The notes below the pieces were generated by a model, which saw nothing but the letters and a program-made list of their open reading frames with translations, was not told the origin of the DNA and searched no databases. Made by a program: the position numbers and the translations under genes. A DNA stretch of 64,000 bases from Planococcus salinus (GTDB lineage Bacteria > Bacillota > Bacilli > Bacillales_A > Planococcaceae). This document shows, one piece after another, positions 37,166 to 45,657 of the stretch (positions within the stretch are counted from its first letter, which is position 1; each line of letters starts with the position of its first letter). The stretch lies in the NCBI RefSeq assembly GCF_003719725.1, contig NZ_RIAX01000004.1, positions 62,001 to 126,000 of the forward strand. Reading direction: 5' to 3'.

Positions 37166-38104
37166 TTAATAAAGAGTGGTTGTCGAAGAAGGAATATTCA
37201 CTTTCCCGACAAGGTTGTTAATATCACTGATATTATATTCTACCATATATTCTTTAATTCCCTCCAGGACCTCTATCATGGAAAGTGGGTTGATGAAGTT
37301 GGCAGTGCCGACTTGAACAGCGCTCGCACCGGCCAGTATCATTTCAATGGCGTCATCGGAATTCATGATGCCGCCGCAGCCGATGATCGGCAGAGTGGAG
37401 ACATTGCGGACCTGATGGATCATCCGCACGATGATCGGTTTGATGGCCGGTCCCGAAATGCCGCCCATGACATTGCCGATTTTCGGTTTGCGGGTATGGA
37501 TATCAATTGCCATCGCCAGAATCGTATTGGCTACGTTTAACCCGTCCGCTCCCGCTTCTTCGCAGGCAATCGCAATTTCCTGGATACTGGTCACGTTCGG
37601 TGTCAGCTTGGCGATCAATGGCTGATCGGTAACACCTTTGACTTTCTGGATCAACTCAAATGACAGGTCACCATCCATACCAAAAGCTTTCCCGTCCCCT
37701 TCCAGGTTCGGGCAGGAGATGTTCAATTCAATCGCTGAAACAGCAGGGTCTTTGCCGATAATCTCCGACATTTCCGCAAACTCTTCAATCGAATCCGCTG
37801 AAATGCTGGCAATCAACGGTACGTCATACTTTGCGTACTCCGGAATGATGTGTTCCATGTAATACGGCAATCCTTTGCTTTGGATGCCGATGGAATTGAT
37901 CATGCCGCCTGTCACTTCACAGACCCGCGGCGTATCATTTCCGCCTCTCGGATATTTGGTAATACTTTTGGGCACCAGGGCACCCAATTCGTTAAAGTCA
38001 AAAAGCGACGCCATTTCAAACCCAAACGCGCCGGAAGCGGGCATCACCGGGTTCTTCATGTGCAGGCTTCCAATTTTGACATCCAGTTTCAAGTTTTTGG
38101 TCAT
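37166..38104 (-). CDS. PyrD-like flavoprotein (dihydroorotate dehydrogenase class 1B family)
   Basis: A 312-residue FMN-barrel protein starting MTKNLKLDVKIGSLHMKNPV. It carries the class 1 signature AIELNISCPN with the catalytic Cys near residue 138, SGPAIKPI, and IIGCGGIMNSDDAIEMILAGA with VGTANF near the C-terminus. The sequence lacks the extra 4Fe-4S motifs of PreA-type dihydropyrimidine dehydrogenase. Its ATG overlaps the stop of the PyrK-like gene by four bases, so the two form a PyrDK-type complex. No other pyrimidine-synthesis gene is nearby. In this operon it more likely reduces orotate or a pyrimidine during breakdown than makes UMP. Confidence 0.87.
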   Translation of the reverse strand: MTKNLKLDVKIGSLHMKNPVMPASGAFGFEMASLFDFNELGALVPKSITKYPRGGNDTPRVCEVTGGMINSIGIQSKGLPYYMEHIIPEYAKYDVPLIASISADSIEEFAEMSEIIGKDPAVSAIELNISCPNLEGDGKAFGMDGDLSFELIQKVKGVTDQPLIAKLTPNVTSIQEIAIACEEAGADGLNVANTILAMAIDIHTRKPKIGNVMGGISGPAIKPIIVRMIHQVRNVSTLPIIGCGGIMNSDDAIEMILAGASAVQVGTANFINPLSMIEVLEGIKEYMVEYNISDINNLVGKVNIPSSTTTLY

Positions 38105-38886
38105 GTCAGCACCACCTTTTCCAAATCGAATACCGGGCCTTCTTTGCAGACACGTACAGAATTGATGCCATGCGGTCCCCGCACATCGCATACGCAAGCG
38201 TAGCATACTCCAACCGCGCATCCCATGTGCTCTTCCAGGGCGATCTGGCCAGGTATCCCTCTTTTTTCAGCGCTTCGCTGCATCAGCCGCGACAATCGCA
38301 TCGACCCGCATGTAAAAGCCGCTTTAATGTCATGCTCCTCGAACAATTGATTCACCAGACGCTGGACATTTTCCACATTGCTGGTGCCGTCTTCTTCTGT
38401 GACTTTCACCACCGTCGCCCCGAATCCCTGCAGCGTTTCCGCTGCCAGCAGATCGTTATTGCTCCGTGCACTCAAAATCGCCACGCACTTCACATTCTTT
38501 TCCGCCGCTTCCTGCGCAAGAGCCGCCAGCGTCGCAATGCCGACACCTCTGGCCAGCAATAAGATGGAATCCCACTCTTCTTTCAAGCTGAATCCCACAC
38601 CGAGCGGTCCGAACACATCGATGTTTTCACCCGGGACAAATTTGGTCATTTGAACCGTTCCGGACCCTTTCACCAAATACAGAAACTCAATGGTCTTTTC
38701 TTCCCTGTTGATCCGGTAAATACTGAAAGGCCGTCGCAGAAACGGCAATTCGCCTTCTCCGCATTTAATATTGAAAAACTGGCCCGCTGTAATCGACTCG
38801 TCTATGATTGTCGAATCCACTTTCATGTGCCAATACCGTTCGCTGACCTGTACATTCGACAGCACTTCCAATGGATAGGCTTTCAT
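38101..38886 (-). CDS. PyrK-like iron-sulfur flavoprotein reductase subunit
   Basis: A 261-residue FAD/NAD-linked reductase with a flavin-binding barrel (FLRRPFSIYRI near residue 50), an NAD-binding domain (LLLARGVGIATLAALAQEA near 110), and a C-terminal 2Fe-2S cluster motif C-x4-C-x2-C with a later Cys (HMGCAVGVCYACVCDV...VRVCKEGPVF, residues about 222-250). It passes electrons between NAD(H) and the PyrD-like partner. ATG 38886 is chosen because GAGGTG lies eight bases upstream; a GTG at 38895 would lie within that site. It begins five bases after the carbamoylase stop. Confidence 0.88.
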   Translation of the reverse strand: MKAYPLEVLSNVQVSERYWHMKVDSTIIDESITAGQFFNIKCGEGELPFLRRPFSIYRINREEKTIEFLYLVKGSGTVQMTKFVPGENIDVFGPLGVGFSLKEEWDSILLLARGVGIATLAALAQEAAEKNVKCVAILSARSNNDLLAAETLQGFGATVVKVTEEDGTSNVENVQRLVNQLFEEHDIKAAFTCGSMRLSRLMQRSAEKRGIPGQIALEEHMGCAVGVCYACVCDVRGPHGINSVRVCKEGPVFDLEKVVLT

Positions 38887-38891
38887 CGCTC

Positions 38892-40133
38892 TCACCTCTC
38901 TGCTTCTTTAACAACTTTGGCCCATTTCATGATTTCTTCCTCCAGTAACTCCGCGCCGATTCCGATATCTTCAATTGATGAATATTCTTGTGGATTGTGG
39001 CTCAAACCGTCTTTCGAAGGGATGAACAGCATACCTGTAGGACATAAATGTGCCATGTTCATGGCGTCGTGTCCTGCTCCGCTCGGCATCAGCAGATAAG
39101 AATGGCCCAGCTTGTCAGCCGTTTCCTTCAGACTGTCGATCACTCTTTCTTCGAGCTGCACCGGCGTTTCTTCGGCCAGGACCGTGCTTGTAATTTCCAA
39201 TCCCCGTTTTGCTTCCGCTTTTTCGACAGCTGATTGTAGCTTCTCGATGACTCTCGCCTTGGATTCTTCGGAGACTCCCCGGATATCGACCTTCATCTCA
39301 ACCAATCCCGGCACGATGTTCATGGCACCCGGCTTTACGTCGCAGACACCCACCGTCGCCACTGTATCGTACTGTTCTTCCTCCATTGCCTGTTCTTCAA
39401 GCGCCAGGGCAATTTCGGATGCCCCAAGCAAGGCGTCTTTGCGGTATTTCATCGGTGTTGTGCCGGAATGGGAAGCGAGCCCTTTGACCAGCAGCTTAAA
39501 GCGTGTCGGCGCCGCAATCCCTGTGACGATCCCGATTTTTTTACCGGTTTCCTCGAGCGCCGGCCCCTGTTCGATATGGATTTCGAAAAACACCTCCAAT
39601 TCCTCTTTCGGGCGTTTGGCTTCCTCCAGATTCAGTGAATATTTCGACAATTCTTCTTTTAAGTATACACCATCCTTGTCCCGCAGGTTCTCATAGTCAC
39701 CGCTCAGCAGGCCTGTCATCGCTTTGCTGCCGATGGTGGAATAACCGAAACGGGCTGATTCCTCACAGGCGAATGAAATGATTTCCAGCGGATGCGCGGT
39801 CTTGATTTTTTTATCGTTCAAGCTGCGGATAACTTCCAGTGCTGCGACGACTCCTACCGCTCCGTCATACTTTCCACCTTCATAAACCGTATCGATATGT
39901 GAGCCGAAAGCGACAGCCGGAAGCGACGGGTCCTGTCCTTCGCGTCTGGCAATGATGTTACCGGCAGTATCCAGGCGGACGGACATGCCTTCTTTTTTGC
40001 ACAGTTCCATGAAAAAGTTTTTGGCTTCCTGCTCTTCTTCTGTATATGCCAAACGGTTGATTCCCTGGCCTTCATTGCCGTATTCGTTGAGCTGTTCCAA
40101 GGTTGTTTGCAAGCGCTTAATATCCAAATCCAT
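38892..40133 (-). CDS. N-carbamoyl-amino-acid hydrolase / ureidase (M20 family)
   Basis: A 413-residue paralogue of the 28.3-kb hydrolase. It has FGSHIDTVYEGGKYDGAVGV near residues 80-100, FACEESARFGYSTIGSKAMTG near 125, HIEQGPALEETG near 190, and PSGAGHDAMNMAHL near 365. In this operon it would hydrolyse the N-carbamoyl amino acid released by the dihydroorotase-like enzyme (carbamoyl-aspartate or 3-ureidopropionate). The ATG at 40133 gives the family's usual length; the frame continues 60 codons upstream without a ribosome site. First gene of a four-gene unit whose stops and starts touch or overlap. Confidence 0.87.
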   Translation of the reverse strand: MDLDIKRLQTTLEQLNEYGNEGQGINRLAYTEEEQEAKNFFMELCKKEGMSVRLDTAGNIIARREGQDPSLPAVAFGSHIDTVYEGGKYDGAVGVVAALEVIRSLNDKKIKTAHPLEIISFACEESARFGYSTIGSKAMTGLLSGDYENLRDKDGVYLKEELSKYSLNLEEAKRPKEELEVFFEIHIEQGPALEETGKKIGIVTGIAAPTRFKLLVKGLASHSGTTPMKYRKDALLGASEIALALEEQAMEEEQYDTVATVGVCDVKPGAMNIVPGLVEMKVDIRGVSEESKARVIEKLQSAVEKAEAKRGLEITSTVLAEETPVQLEERVIDSLKETADKLGHSYLLMPSGAGHDAMNMAHLCPTGMLFIPSKDGLSHNPQEYSSIEDIGIGAELLEEEIMKWAKVVKEAER

Positions 40134-40277
40134 TACCTCACTTTCACGGGTCTCTTGTACCATTATTATACAATAGGGCGCCGGTGATTTTTTATGGCTA
40201 AACAAACAGAAAGTCCGGGTTATTTTTATCGTTTTTTGCACTAAAAAGAAGGCAGTGGACCGGAAATGGGTAAAACA

Positions 40278-40303
40278 AAAAGACGACCGGCTGATCGTCT
40301 TTT
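40278..40303 (-). terminator. Terminator after the CapA-like gene
   Basis: AAAAGACGA pairs with TCGTCTTTT around CCGGCTGA or its complement, and on the minus strand is followed by TTGTTTTA. It separates the pucR/TRAP unit from the carbamoylase-pyrDK unit. Confidence 0.75.
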
Positions 40304-40325
40304 GAATGGACATCCCGAAAGCAGT

Positions 40326-41630
40326 TTACACTTTCACAACCCCGATATGCTTTTGGATATCAATTGCGGTGCCGTATGGTTTCGACAATGCCTGCAGGTC
40401 TTTTAAAACCTTGTCATTGTTCGTAAGCTCCGGCCATCCCCGCTGGTAGCGCTTCTGTCCGAACCCAAGGTCAATGGGATAAAGATGCAATTCGGTCAGT
40501 TCGCCGTCTTTCATCTTCCAGCGGGGAATGACCGATTCCCACACCAGCGGATTCGTCCCGAGTCCGATGGTATTGTTCTTGCTTCTGGCGTCAATGCCAT
40601 CCGCTACATTGCTGTCTGCCGGCAAACCGTGTTTCGCGTAAAAATCGGCCGGCAGAAAATCAACCGTGTCGTTCTGGAAGATGAAATTCCCCAGACTGTA
40701 GAAAATCGGCCGTTTGCGGTAGATTTCAATGCCTCTGACAATATGAGGGCCATGCCCCAATACAGCATGCGCTCCTTCGTCGATGAATGTGCGGGAAGCC
40801 GCTTCGATGAAATCCGCTGCCGCCTGTTTGTCTTCTCCTTGCATTTCATGGGAATGGACGCTGACGACGACATAATCCGCCTGCCGTTTCGCTTCGTGGA
40901 TGGACCGGATGACACGTTCCATATCTTTCGGCTCCGGCGCCCGCTCAAGGCGGGATTCCGGACCTTCGGAAAATTTGTACTCTCCGAACACCACTTCGCC
41001 ACTTGGATCTTCCGGCAAAAAGCCTTCGAGGATATCCAGGTTGCGGCGGGCATTGATGCCCACTTGTTCCGCAATTTCCTTCAGCAGCTTCAAATTCTCT
41101 TCTGTCGTCTGGTACTTGCTGCGATACCGCAAACCGTTTACGCCGGGTCTGCCGGGAACGTCTCTTCTCTGCTCTCCCGCAATCCAGGTTTCGTGGAAAG
41201 TGGAAGTGACCGCAATCAGCGCCACGCGTCCTGCAGCAGTTTCCATGTACTTCGGAGCGCTGGCGTCCGCTAAATGCCCGCCGACGCCTGCATGCACGAA
41301 GCCCGCTTTTTCCAACTGTTTCTGTGTCTCTTCCAGCCCGTTGTACAGGTAGTCCAATGTGTGATTATTGGCCCAAGCCACACAGTTAAAGCCGTATTCC
41401 TTCAAGTCGCCGACGACTTCCGGCTTTCCGCTCGCCCACGTGCCGCCGGATACCGGAGAAGGCATCGGATTTTTTCCAGGCGTCGTCACTTCAAAGTTCG
41501 TGAAGCGGAAGTCGCCTGTGCCAATCAGCTCCGCCAGCTCCTTGAATTCTGTGGACTGTGAAGTCGGCAATCTTCTCGTGATAAAGCTGTCTCCTGTCGC
41601 TACAAAAGTAAATTCTTCAGTCATTCGCAT
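40326..41630 (-). CDS. CapA-like metallophosphatase-fold protein
   Basis: A 434-residue member of the CapA/poly-gamma-glutamate-synthesis family. It has the metallophosphoesterase-like motifs FVATGDSFITRRL near residue 9, FTNFEVTTPGKNP near 45, WANNHTLDYLYNG near 90, and VLGHGPHIVRGIEIY near 285. It has no signal peptide or membrane anchor, unlike true capsule CapA, so it is cytoplasmic. It follows the nitroreductase gene by ten bases in a catabolic unit, so a capsule role is unlikely and an unknown hydrolase step is more plausible. The start at 41630 has GAAGG six bases upstream; a TTG at 41636 lies too close. Confidence 0.8.
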   Translation of the reverse strand: MRMTEEFTFVATGDSFITRRLPTSQSTEFKELAELIGTGDFRFTNFEVTTPGKNPMPSPVSGGTWASGKPEVVGDLKEYGFNCVAWANNHTLDYLYNGLEETQKQLEKAGFVHAGVGGHLADASAPKYMETAAGRVALIAVTSTFHETWIAGEQRRDVPGRPGVNGLRYRSKYQTTEENLKLLKEIAEQVGINARRNLDILEGFLPEDPSGEVVFGEYKFSEGPESRLERAPEPKDMERVIRSIHEAKRQADYVVVSVHSHEMQGEDKQAAADFIEAASRTFIDEGAHAVLGHGPHIVRGIEIYRKRPIFYSLGNFIFQNDTVDFLPADFYAKHGLPADSNVADGIDARSKNNTIGLGTNPLVWESVIPRWKMKDGELTELHLYPIDLGFGQKRYQRGWPELTNNDKVLKDLQALSKPYGTAIDIQKHIGVVKV

Positions 41631-41639
41631 TCCCAACCT

Positions 41640-42395
41640 TCATTTCAAGTTGAACCCTTGCTTTTTAATGAACTCCGTCAGCTCTTTTCGTCTCGGTTTG
41701 GAAATATAAGCCGCCAGCTGTTCCGTCCAGCCACTGGTCCGACGCCCGTCCGTCCGTCTTGTATAATAATCGGACATGATTTCGTCGTATTCCGTCAGCG
41801 CGGCCGGCACTGCTTCCGTGTGGTATGTCTCTTCATGAAATACCGCTTGAACCGGCATCCGCGGCTTCTGCCAAGGCTCCTTGTCGGGATCCGGATAACC
41901 CAGGCACATCCCCATGACCGGAAAAACATATTCGGGCAGCTTCAGCAGTTCGCCCACTGCCTGGGCATCGTTGCGGATGCCACCGATCATGACGCCACCC
42001 AGACCATAAGCACGCGATCCCAACAGCAGGTTCTGCGCCACCAGTGCGGCATCGACAGACCCGACAAGGACATTCTCCAGTTCTTCGACAGCCAACGTTT
42101 CTCCATGCATCTCAGAAGCCAAACGCAATTTGTAGAAATCGGCGCACACTACCAGAAACACAGGGCACTCCCTGACGTAACGCTGATCGCCGCAAACTTC
42201 ACTCAATTTCCGTTTGGTCTCCGGATTTTTGACAATGACGACGCTGTAGGCCTGCATATTATGTGAAGTCGGGGCCCAGCGCGCAGCATGAAGAATCGAC
42301 TCCAACACATCCGGCTCAATCGGCCGGTCCAAAAATTTCCGGATCGAACGGTGGCTTTCAATCAATTCAATCGTTTCCGGCTTTTTCAAGAACAT
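41640..42395 (-). CDS. Nitroreductase-family FMN oxidoreductase (NfsA/NfrA type)
   Basis: A 251-residue flavoprotein with IESHRSIRKFLDRPIEPDVL near residues 12-31, AARWAPTSHNMQAYSVVIV near 43-61, and GVMIGGIRNDAQAV near 155. This is the NADPH:FMN nitroreductase fold, used for quinones, nitro compounds or flavin reduction. In a cyclic-ureide catabolic unit it might supply reduced flavin or reduce a semialdehyde, as RutE does in the Rut pathway; that is inference. GCAAGGAGGACGA precedes the ATG. It lies between dctM (25 bases) and the CapA-like gene. Confidence 0.87.
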   Translation of the reverse strand: MFLKKPETIELIESHRSIRKFLDRPIEPDVLESILHAARWAPTSHNMQAYSVVIVKNPETKRKLSEVCGDQRYVRECPVFLVVCADFYKLRLASEMHGETLAVEELENVLVGSVDAALVAQNLLLGSRAYGLGGVMIGGIRNDAQAVGELLKLPEYVFPVMGMCLGYPDPDKEPWQKPRMPVQAVFHEETYHTEAVPAALTEYDEIMSDYYTRRTDGRRTSGWTEQLAAYISKPRRKELTEFIKKQGFNLK

Positions 42396-42420
42396 TCGTC
42401 CTCCTTGCTTCTCTTTATCG

Positions 42421-43695
42421 TCAGCTGAATAATTTCACCAGGAACAGCGAGACATCCGGCACATACGTGATCAGCATAAGACCCGCGAGGTTAAAAGCTA
42501 AAAACCTCATCAGTCCGGGCATCATTTGGCTCAGACTCATTTTTGTAATGGTTTGGGCGACAAATATGTTGATGCCGAACGGCGGCGTGTACATACCAAT
42601 CGCCAAGTTGGCAATCATGATGATTCCCAGGTGTACCGGATCCACACCGAGTGCCGTCGCCGCCGGGAAAATCAGCGGTGCCGTTACAATGATGGCCGCA
42701 ACGCCTTCCATGAACATCCCCATAACCAACAGAACAAGGTTCAAAAGCAACAGGAAGATGATGACGGACGTGATATTGGTCGTGATGAATTCGACGACCA
42801 TTTGCGGCAACCGTTCTCTTGTCAGCACCCATCCAAGCACTTGTGCTGCAGCTACAAGCACAAGCACCTGTGCCGATGTAATAGCCGACTCGATGCAGAT
42901 CGTATAAAATTCTTTAATGGTCATTTCTCTATAGACAAAGTAACCGATCGCAAAAGCGTATACCGCCGATACACCGGCCGCTTCAGTCGGGGAGAAAATC
43001 CCTGAGTAAATACCGCCGAGAATAATGACCGGAATCAGCAAAGCCCACCAGGCGCTTCCGAACGCTTTGAGCAATTCTTTTCCGGAAGCCCGCTTGTCTT
43101 TTGGGATGTTATGGCGTTTGGCGTAGATGTAAATATAAACGATCGAGGAAAGGCCGAAGACAATCCCGGCCCCAATGCCCGCAATAAACAGGCTCCCTAC
43201 CGATACACCCGTGACAGATCCGAAAATGATCAGCGTGATACTGGGGGGGATGATCAGGGAAATCGATCCAGCTGATGCCAGGAGCCCGGCTGAGAAAGTT
43301 TTGTCATAGCCATTGCGGATCATATCGGGATACATGATTTTCCCGATGGCAATCACGGTGGCCGGACTCGAACCGGAAAGCGCTCCGAAGAACATGCTGG
43401 CGACTTGTGTCGTCAACGCGATCCCGCCCGCTAAATGGCCGACAAGCGCACGGGAAAAACGCAAAATCCGGTCCGACAAGCCCCCACCGTCCATGATATT
43501 GGCCGCCAGGATGAAAAATGGCAGCGCCATCAAAGCAAACTGGTCAATGCCGCCGAACAACCGCTGGATCAAGACCATCGGTTCAGTGGTGCTCAAAAAG
43601 ATGACAGACAGAAAAGCGGCCATACCGAGCGAAACAAAGATCGGTACACTGGTAAACAAAAACAGCAAAAGCAAAATGCCCAAAGTTATTAACAT
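42421..43695 (-). CDS. dctM: TRAP transporter large permease (DctM)
   Basis: A 424-residue membrane protein with the DctM fingerprint: about twelve helices, DGGGLSDRILRFSRALVGHL near residue 70, GALSGSSPATVIAIGKIMYP near 105, SAGSISLIIPPSITLIIFG near 147, and YTPPFGINIFVAQT near 368. With DctP and DctQ it forms a sodium- or proton-driven importer for carboxylates. The gene order dctP-dctQ-dctM and the enzymes downstream suggest orotate or another cyclic or dicarboxylic acid as substrate. GGAGAATTTATT precedes the ATG. Confidence 0.92.
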   Translation of the reverse strand: MLITLGILLLLFLFTSVPIFVSLGMAAFLSVIFLSTTEPMVLIQRLFGGIDQFALMALPFFILAANIMDGGGLSDRILRFSRALVGHLAGGIALTTQVASMFFGALSGSSPATVIAIGKIMYPDMIRNGYDKTFSAGLLASAGSISLIIPPSITLIIFGSVTGVSVGSLFIAGIGAGIVFGLSSIVYIYIYAKRHNIPKDKRASGKELLKAFGSAWWALLIPVIILGGIYSGIFSPTEAAGVSAVYAFAIGYFVYREMTIKEFYTICIESAITSAQVLVLVAAAQVLGWVLTRERLPQMVVEFITTNITSVIIFLLLLNLVLLVMGMFMEGVAAIIVTAPLIFPAATALGVDPVHLGIIMIANLAIGMYTPPFGINIFVAQTITKMSLSQMMPGLMRFLAFNLAGLMLITYVPDVSLFLVKLFS

Positions 43696-43765
43696 AATAA
43701 ATTCTCCTTTGAATCAACTCACACCCAGCGGATATAAAGGATCCCTCACTGAGTGAAGTTCCTCT

Positions 43766-44239
43766 TTATTCCTCGCTCAGTTTGGGATTGCGCAGCAGCA
43801 GGTAGGTTTGATGCACAATATGGATGACGGACAGCAAAGCGCCCAGCGGAATCGCCAGGTAAATCCAGAACGTCTGAATCTCCAGCGACGGGGTGATTTG
43901 TCCGGTGCTGACGCTGAACATGACAAGGTCGTAGCCGTATTTAATAAGGAAAAACATAAAAACAAGAGAAACCAGGTTAATATAGATTTGCAAAGCAGTG
44001 CGTCCCTTGCCCGAAAAATAATTCATCAGCAAGTCGATGCCCACGTGGATGCCTCGCCGAAAACAGATGCTCGAGCCGATAAAAGCGATCCAAATCATCG
44101 CATAGCGGATAAATTCTTCCGCCCAAGATGTATTGGCCGAGAAAAAATAGCGCAGGATAATGTTTACAAACAAGACAATGGTAGCCGCAAGGATGGCGGA
44201 GCCCACAAAAATGTCTTCGCATTTCTTCAAAATGTTCAT
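43766..44239 (-). CDS. dctQ: TRAP transporter small permease (DctQ)
   Basis: A 157-residue membrane protein with four helices at about residues 12-30, 45-65, 85-107 and 125-145, and the family motif WAEEFIRYAMIWIAFIGSS followed by FRRGIHVGIDLL. It is the small membrane subunit that partners DctM. The ATG at 44239 has AAGGTG five bases before; one codon earlier is also possible, and the longer frame to 44377 has no ribosome site. An attenuator lies between it and dctP. Confidence 0.88.
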   Translation of the reverse strand: MNILKKCEDIFVGSAILAATIVLFVNIILRYFFSANTSWAEEFIRYAMIWIAFIGSSICFRRGIHVGIDLLMNYFSGKGRTALQIYINLVSLVFMFFLIKYGYDLVMFSVSTGQITPSLEIQTFWIYLAIPLGALLSVIHIVHQTYLLLRNPKLSEE

Positions 44240-44340
44240 CATTTCACCTTTTTCTATTAGCTGATGGCAGGCCTGAGGAAAACTTCTTTCCCGGCAAGCA
44301 GTATGTATGAATGACAGCTGGAAATACTGCAAAAAGAGAA

Positions 44341-44390
44341 AGAAACAAGAGATTATTGAATGCTGTCGCGTATTCACATCTCTTGTTTCT
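44341..44390 (-). terminator. Attenuator hairpin between dctP and dctQ
   Basis: AGAAACAAGAGAT pairs perfectly over 13 bases with ATCTCTTGTTTCT across a 24-base loop, then TCTCTTTTTG on the minus strand. Partial termination here would give more binding protein than permease, a common TRAP and ABC arrangement. Confidence 0.7.
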
Positions 44391-44407
44391 TCTTCAATTA
44401 AATAGCT

Positions 44408-45460
44408 TTAGTTATTTTCGATTTCCGCTTTCACTTTTTCCAATAACTCGAGTTGTTCCGGTGTGTTGTACACTTCTTCGTGGAATGGCTCTGAAGCTTC
44501 TTTGAATGCTTCGTATTCTTCATCCGACAATTCGTAGTACTCAACACCTGAATCGATGATTTGCTGTCTGTAATCTTCTTCCGTTTCGCTGAGGTTTTCA
44601 CGGGCTGCTTGCTTCCCTTGCTCTTCCGCGTCCAGGATCAATTCCTGAACATCTTCCGAAAGGCCATCAAACCAGCCCTGGTTCGCCATCAGCAAATACG
44701 TCATCGTGCCGTGGTAGCTCTCGATGATGTTGTTTTGCACTTCATGGTAGTTGTTCAAAAAGATGGTCTGCAACGGGTTTTCCTGTCCGTCCACAACCCC
44801 CTGCTGCAGGGAGTTATACACTTCTGCATAAGGAACCGGGATGGCGTTCGCGCCCCAGTGTTCATACTGCGCGATCAACAACGGAGATTCCATGACGCGC
44901 ATCGTCAAACCGGACATATCTTCCGGAGAAGTGATGGCTGTGTTTTGAGTCGTGAACAGTTTGTAGCCGCCCGGCCAGAAGCCAAGCCCTTCAAATCCGC
45001 CCGAATTCAATGTATCGAGAATCTCTTCCCCTACGTCACTGTCCAGTACACGGTATTTCTCTTCCGCTTCTTTTGGCCATAAATAAGGCAGGTCAATTAA
45101 TTTCACGTCGTCCACGAACGGTGACACAACGGCAGAAGGCTGCATTGTGATGTTGATTTCCCCGATCTGCGTGGATTCAACTTGCTCACGCAGGCTGCCC
45201 AGTTGTGAAGCCGGGTAGACATCCACGGTGATATTGCCTTCCGACTGTTCTTCAACCACTTCTTTGAATTTTTCAGCCCCTACATGTTCAGGACTTTCAA
45301 TCGGCTGGTTGTGACTGAATGTAATGGTCATTTCCGGATAGCCGCCGTCGCCCCCTTCAGAGCCAGAACCGCCTTCCGATTCTCCGCCACCGCAGCCTGC
45401 CAATACCAACGCACTGACGCCCAGACCGGCTGCCAGCGACTTCAACTTTTTGAACTCCAT
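44408..45460 (-). CDS. dctP: TRAP transporter solute-binding lipoprotein (DctP family)
   Basis: A 350-residue lipoprotein with a signal peptide and lipobox LAGC near residue 23, then a Gly/Ser/Glu linker. The DctP core follows: GAEKFKEVVEEQSEGNITVD, YPASQLGSLREQVESTQIG, YKLFTTQNTAITSPEDMSG with LTMRVMES (carboxylate-binding Arg), and VYNSLQQGVVDGQENPL. It binds an organic acid outside the cell for the DctQM permease. ATG 45460 has GAGAGGGG upstream; a longer frame to 45508 has none. Confidence 0.92.
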   Translation of the reverse strand: MEFKKLKSLAAGLGVSALVLAGCGGGESEGGSGSEGGDGGYPEMTITFSHNQPIESPEHVGAEKFKEVVEEQSEGNITVDVYPASQLGSLREQVESTQIGEINITMQPSAVVSPFVDDVKLIDLPYLWPKEAEEKYRVLDSDVGEEILDTLNSGGFEGLGFWPGGYKLFTTQNTAITSPEDMSGLTMRVMESPLLIAQYEHWGANAIPVPYAEVYNSLQQGVVDGQENPLQTIFLNNYHEVQNNIIESYHGTMTYLLMANQGWFDGLSEDVQELILDAEEQGKQAARENLSETEEDYRQQIIDSGVEYYELSDEEYEAFKEASEPFHEEVYNTPEQLELLEKVKAEIENN

Positions 45461-45609
45461 AAATATACCCCTCTCTATTTTGAAACTTCCGAACTTCCCT
45501 GAGTACAAACAACTGCATCCAGTGCTTTCAACAATAAATTATTTCTTTTATCTTACCTTTATTTTCTGAATACTTAAATGATGCTGAAGCACAAAAAAAC
45601 GAACATTTC

Positions 45610-45627
45610 ATTGTCCAAAGTGACAAT
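45610..45627. promoter_or_regulatory. Inverted repeat in the pucR-dctP gap, candidate operator
   Basis: ATTGTC and GACAAT are perfect inverted half-sites around CAAAGT, in the roughly 200-base gap between pucR and dctP where the transporter promoter should lie. It does not match the published Bacillus subtilis PucR site, so the binding protein is unknown. Confidence 0.45.
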
Positions 45628-45657
45628 TCACCTTATTTTTGAATAAAATCTCTGCGA

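Noticed and set aside
41658-42266. Plus-strand open frame of 202 codons opposite the nitroreductase gene
   Set aside because: It is an antisense shadow of a gene with clear family motifs.
45520-45545. cre-like sequence TTGAAAGCACTGGAT before dctP
   Set aside because: The central CG of the cre consensus is CA here, so unlike the two perfect sites it is not supported.
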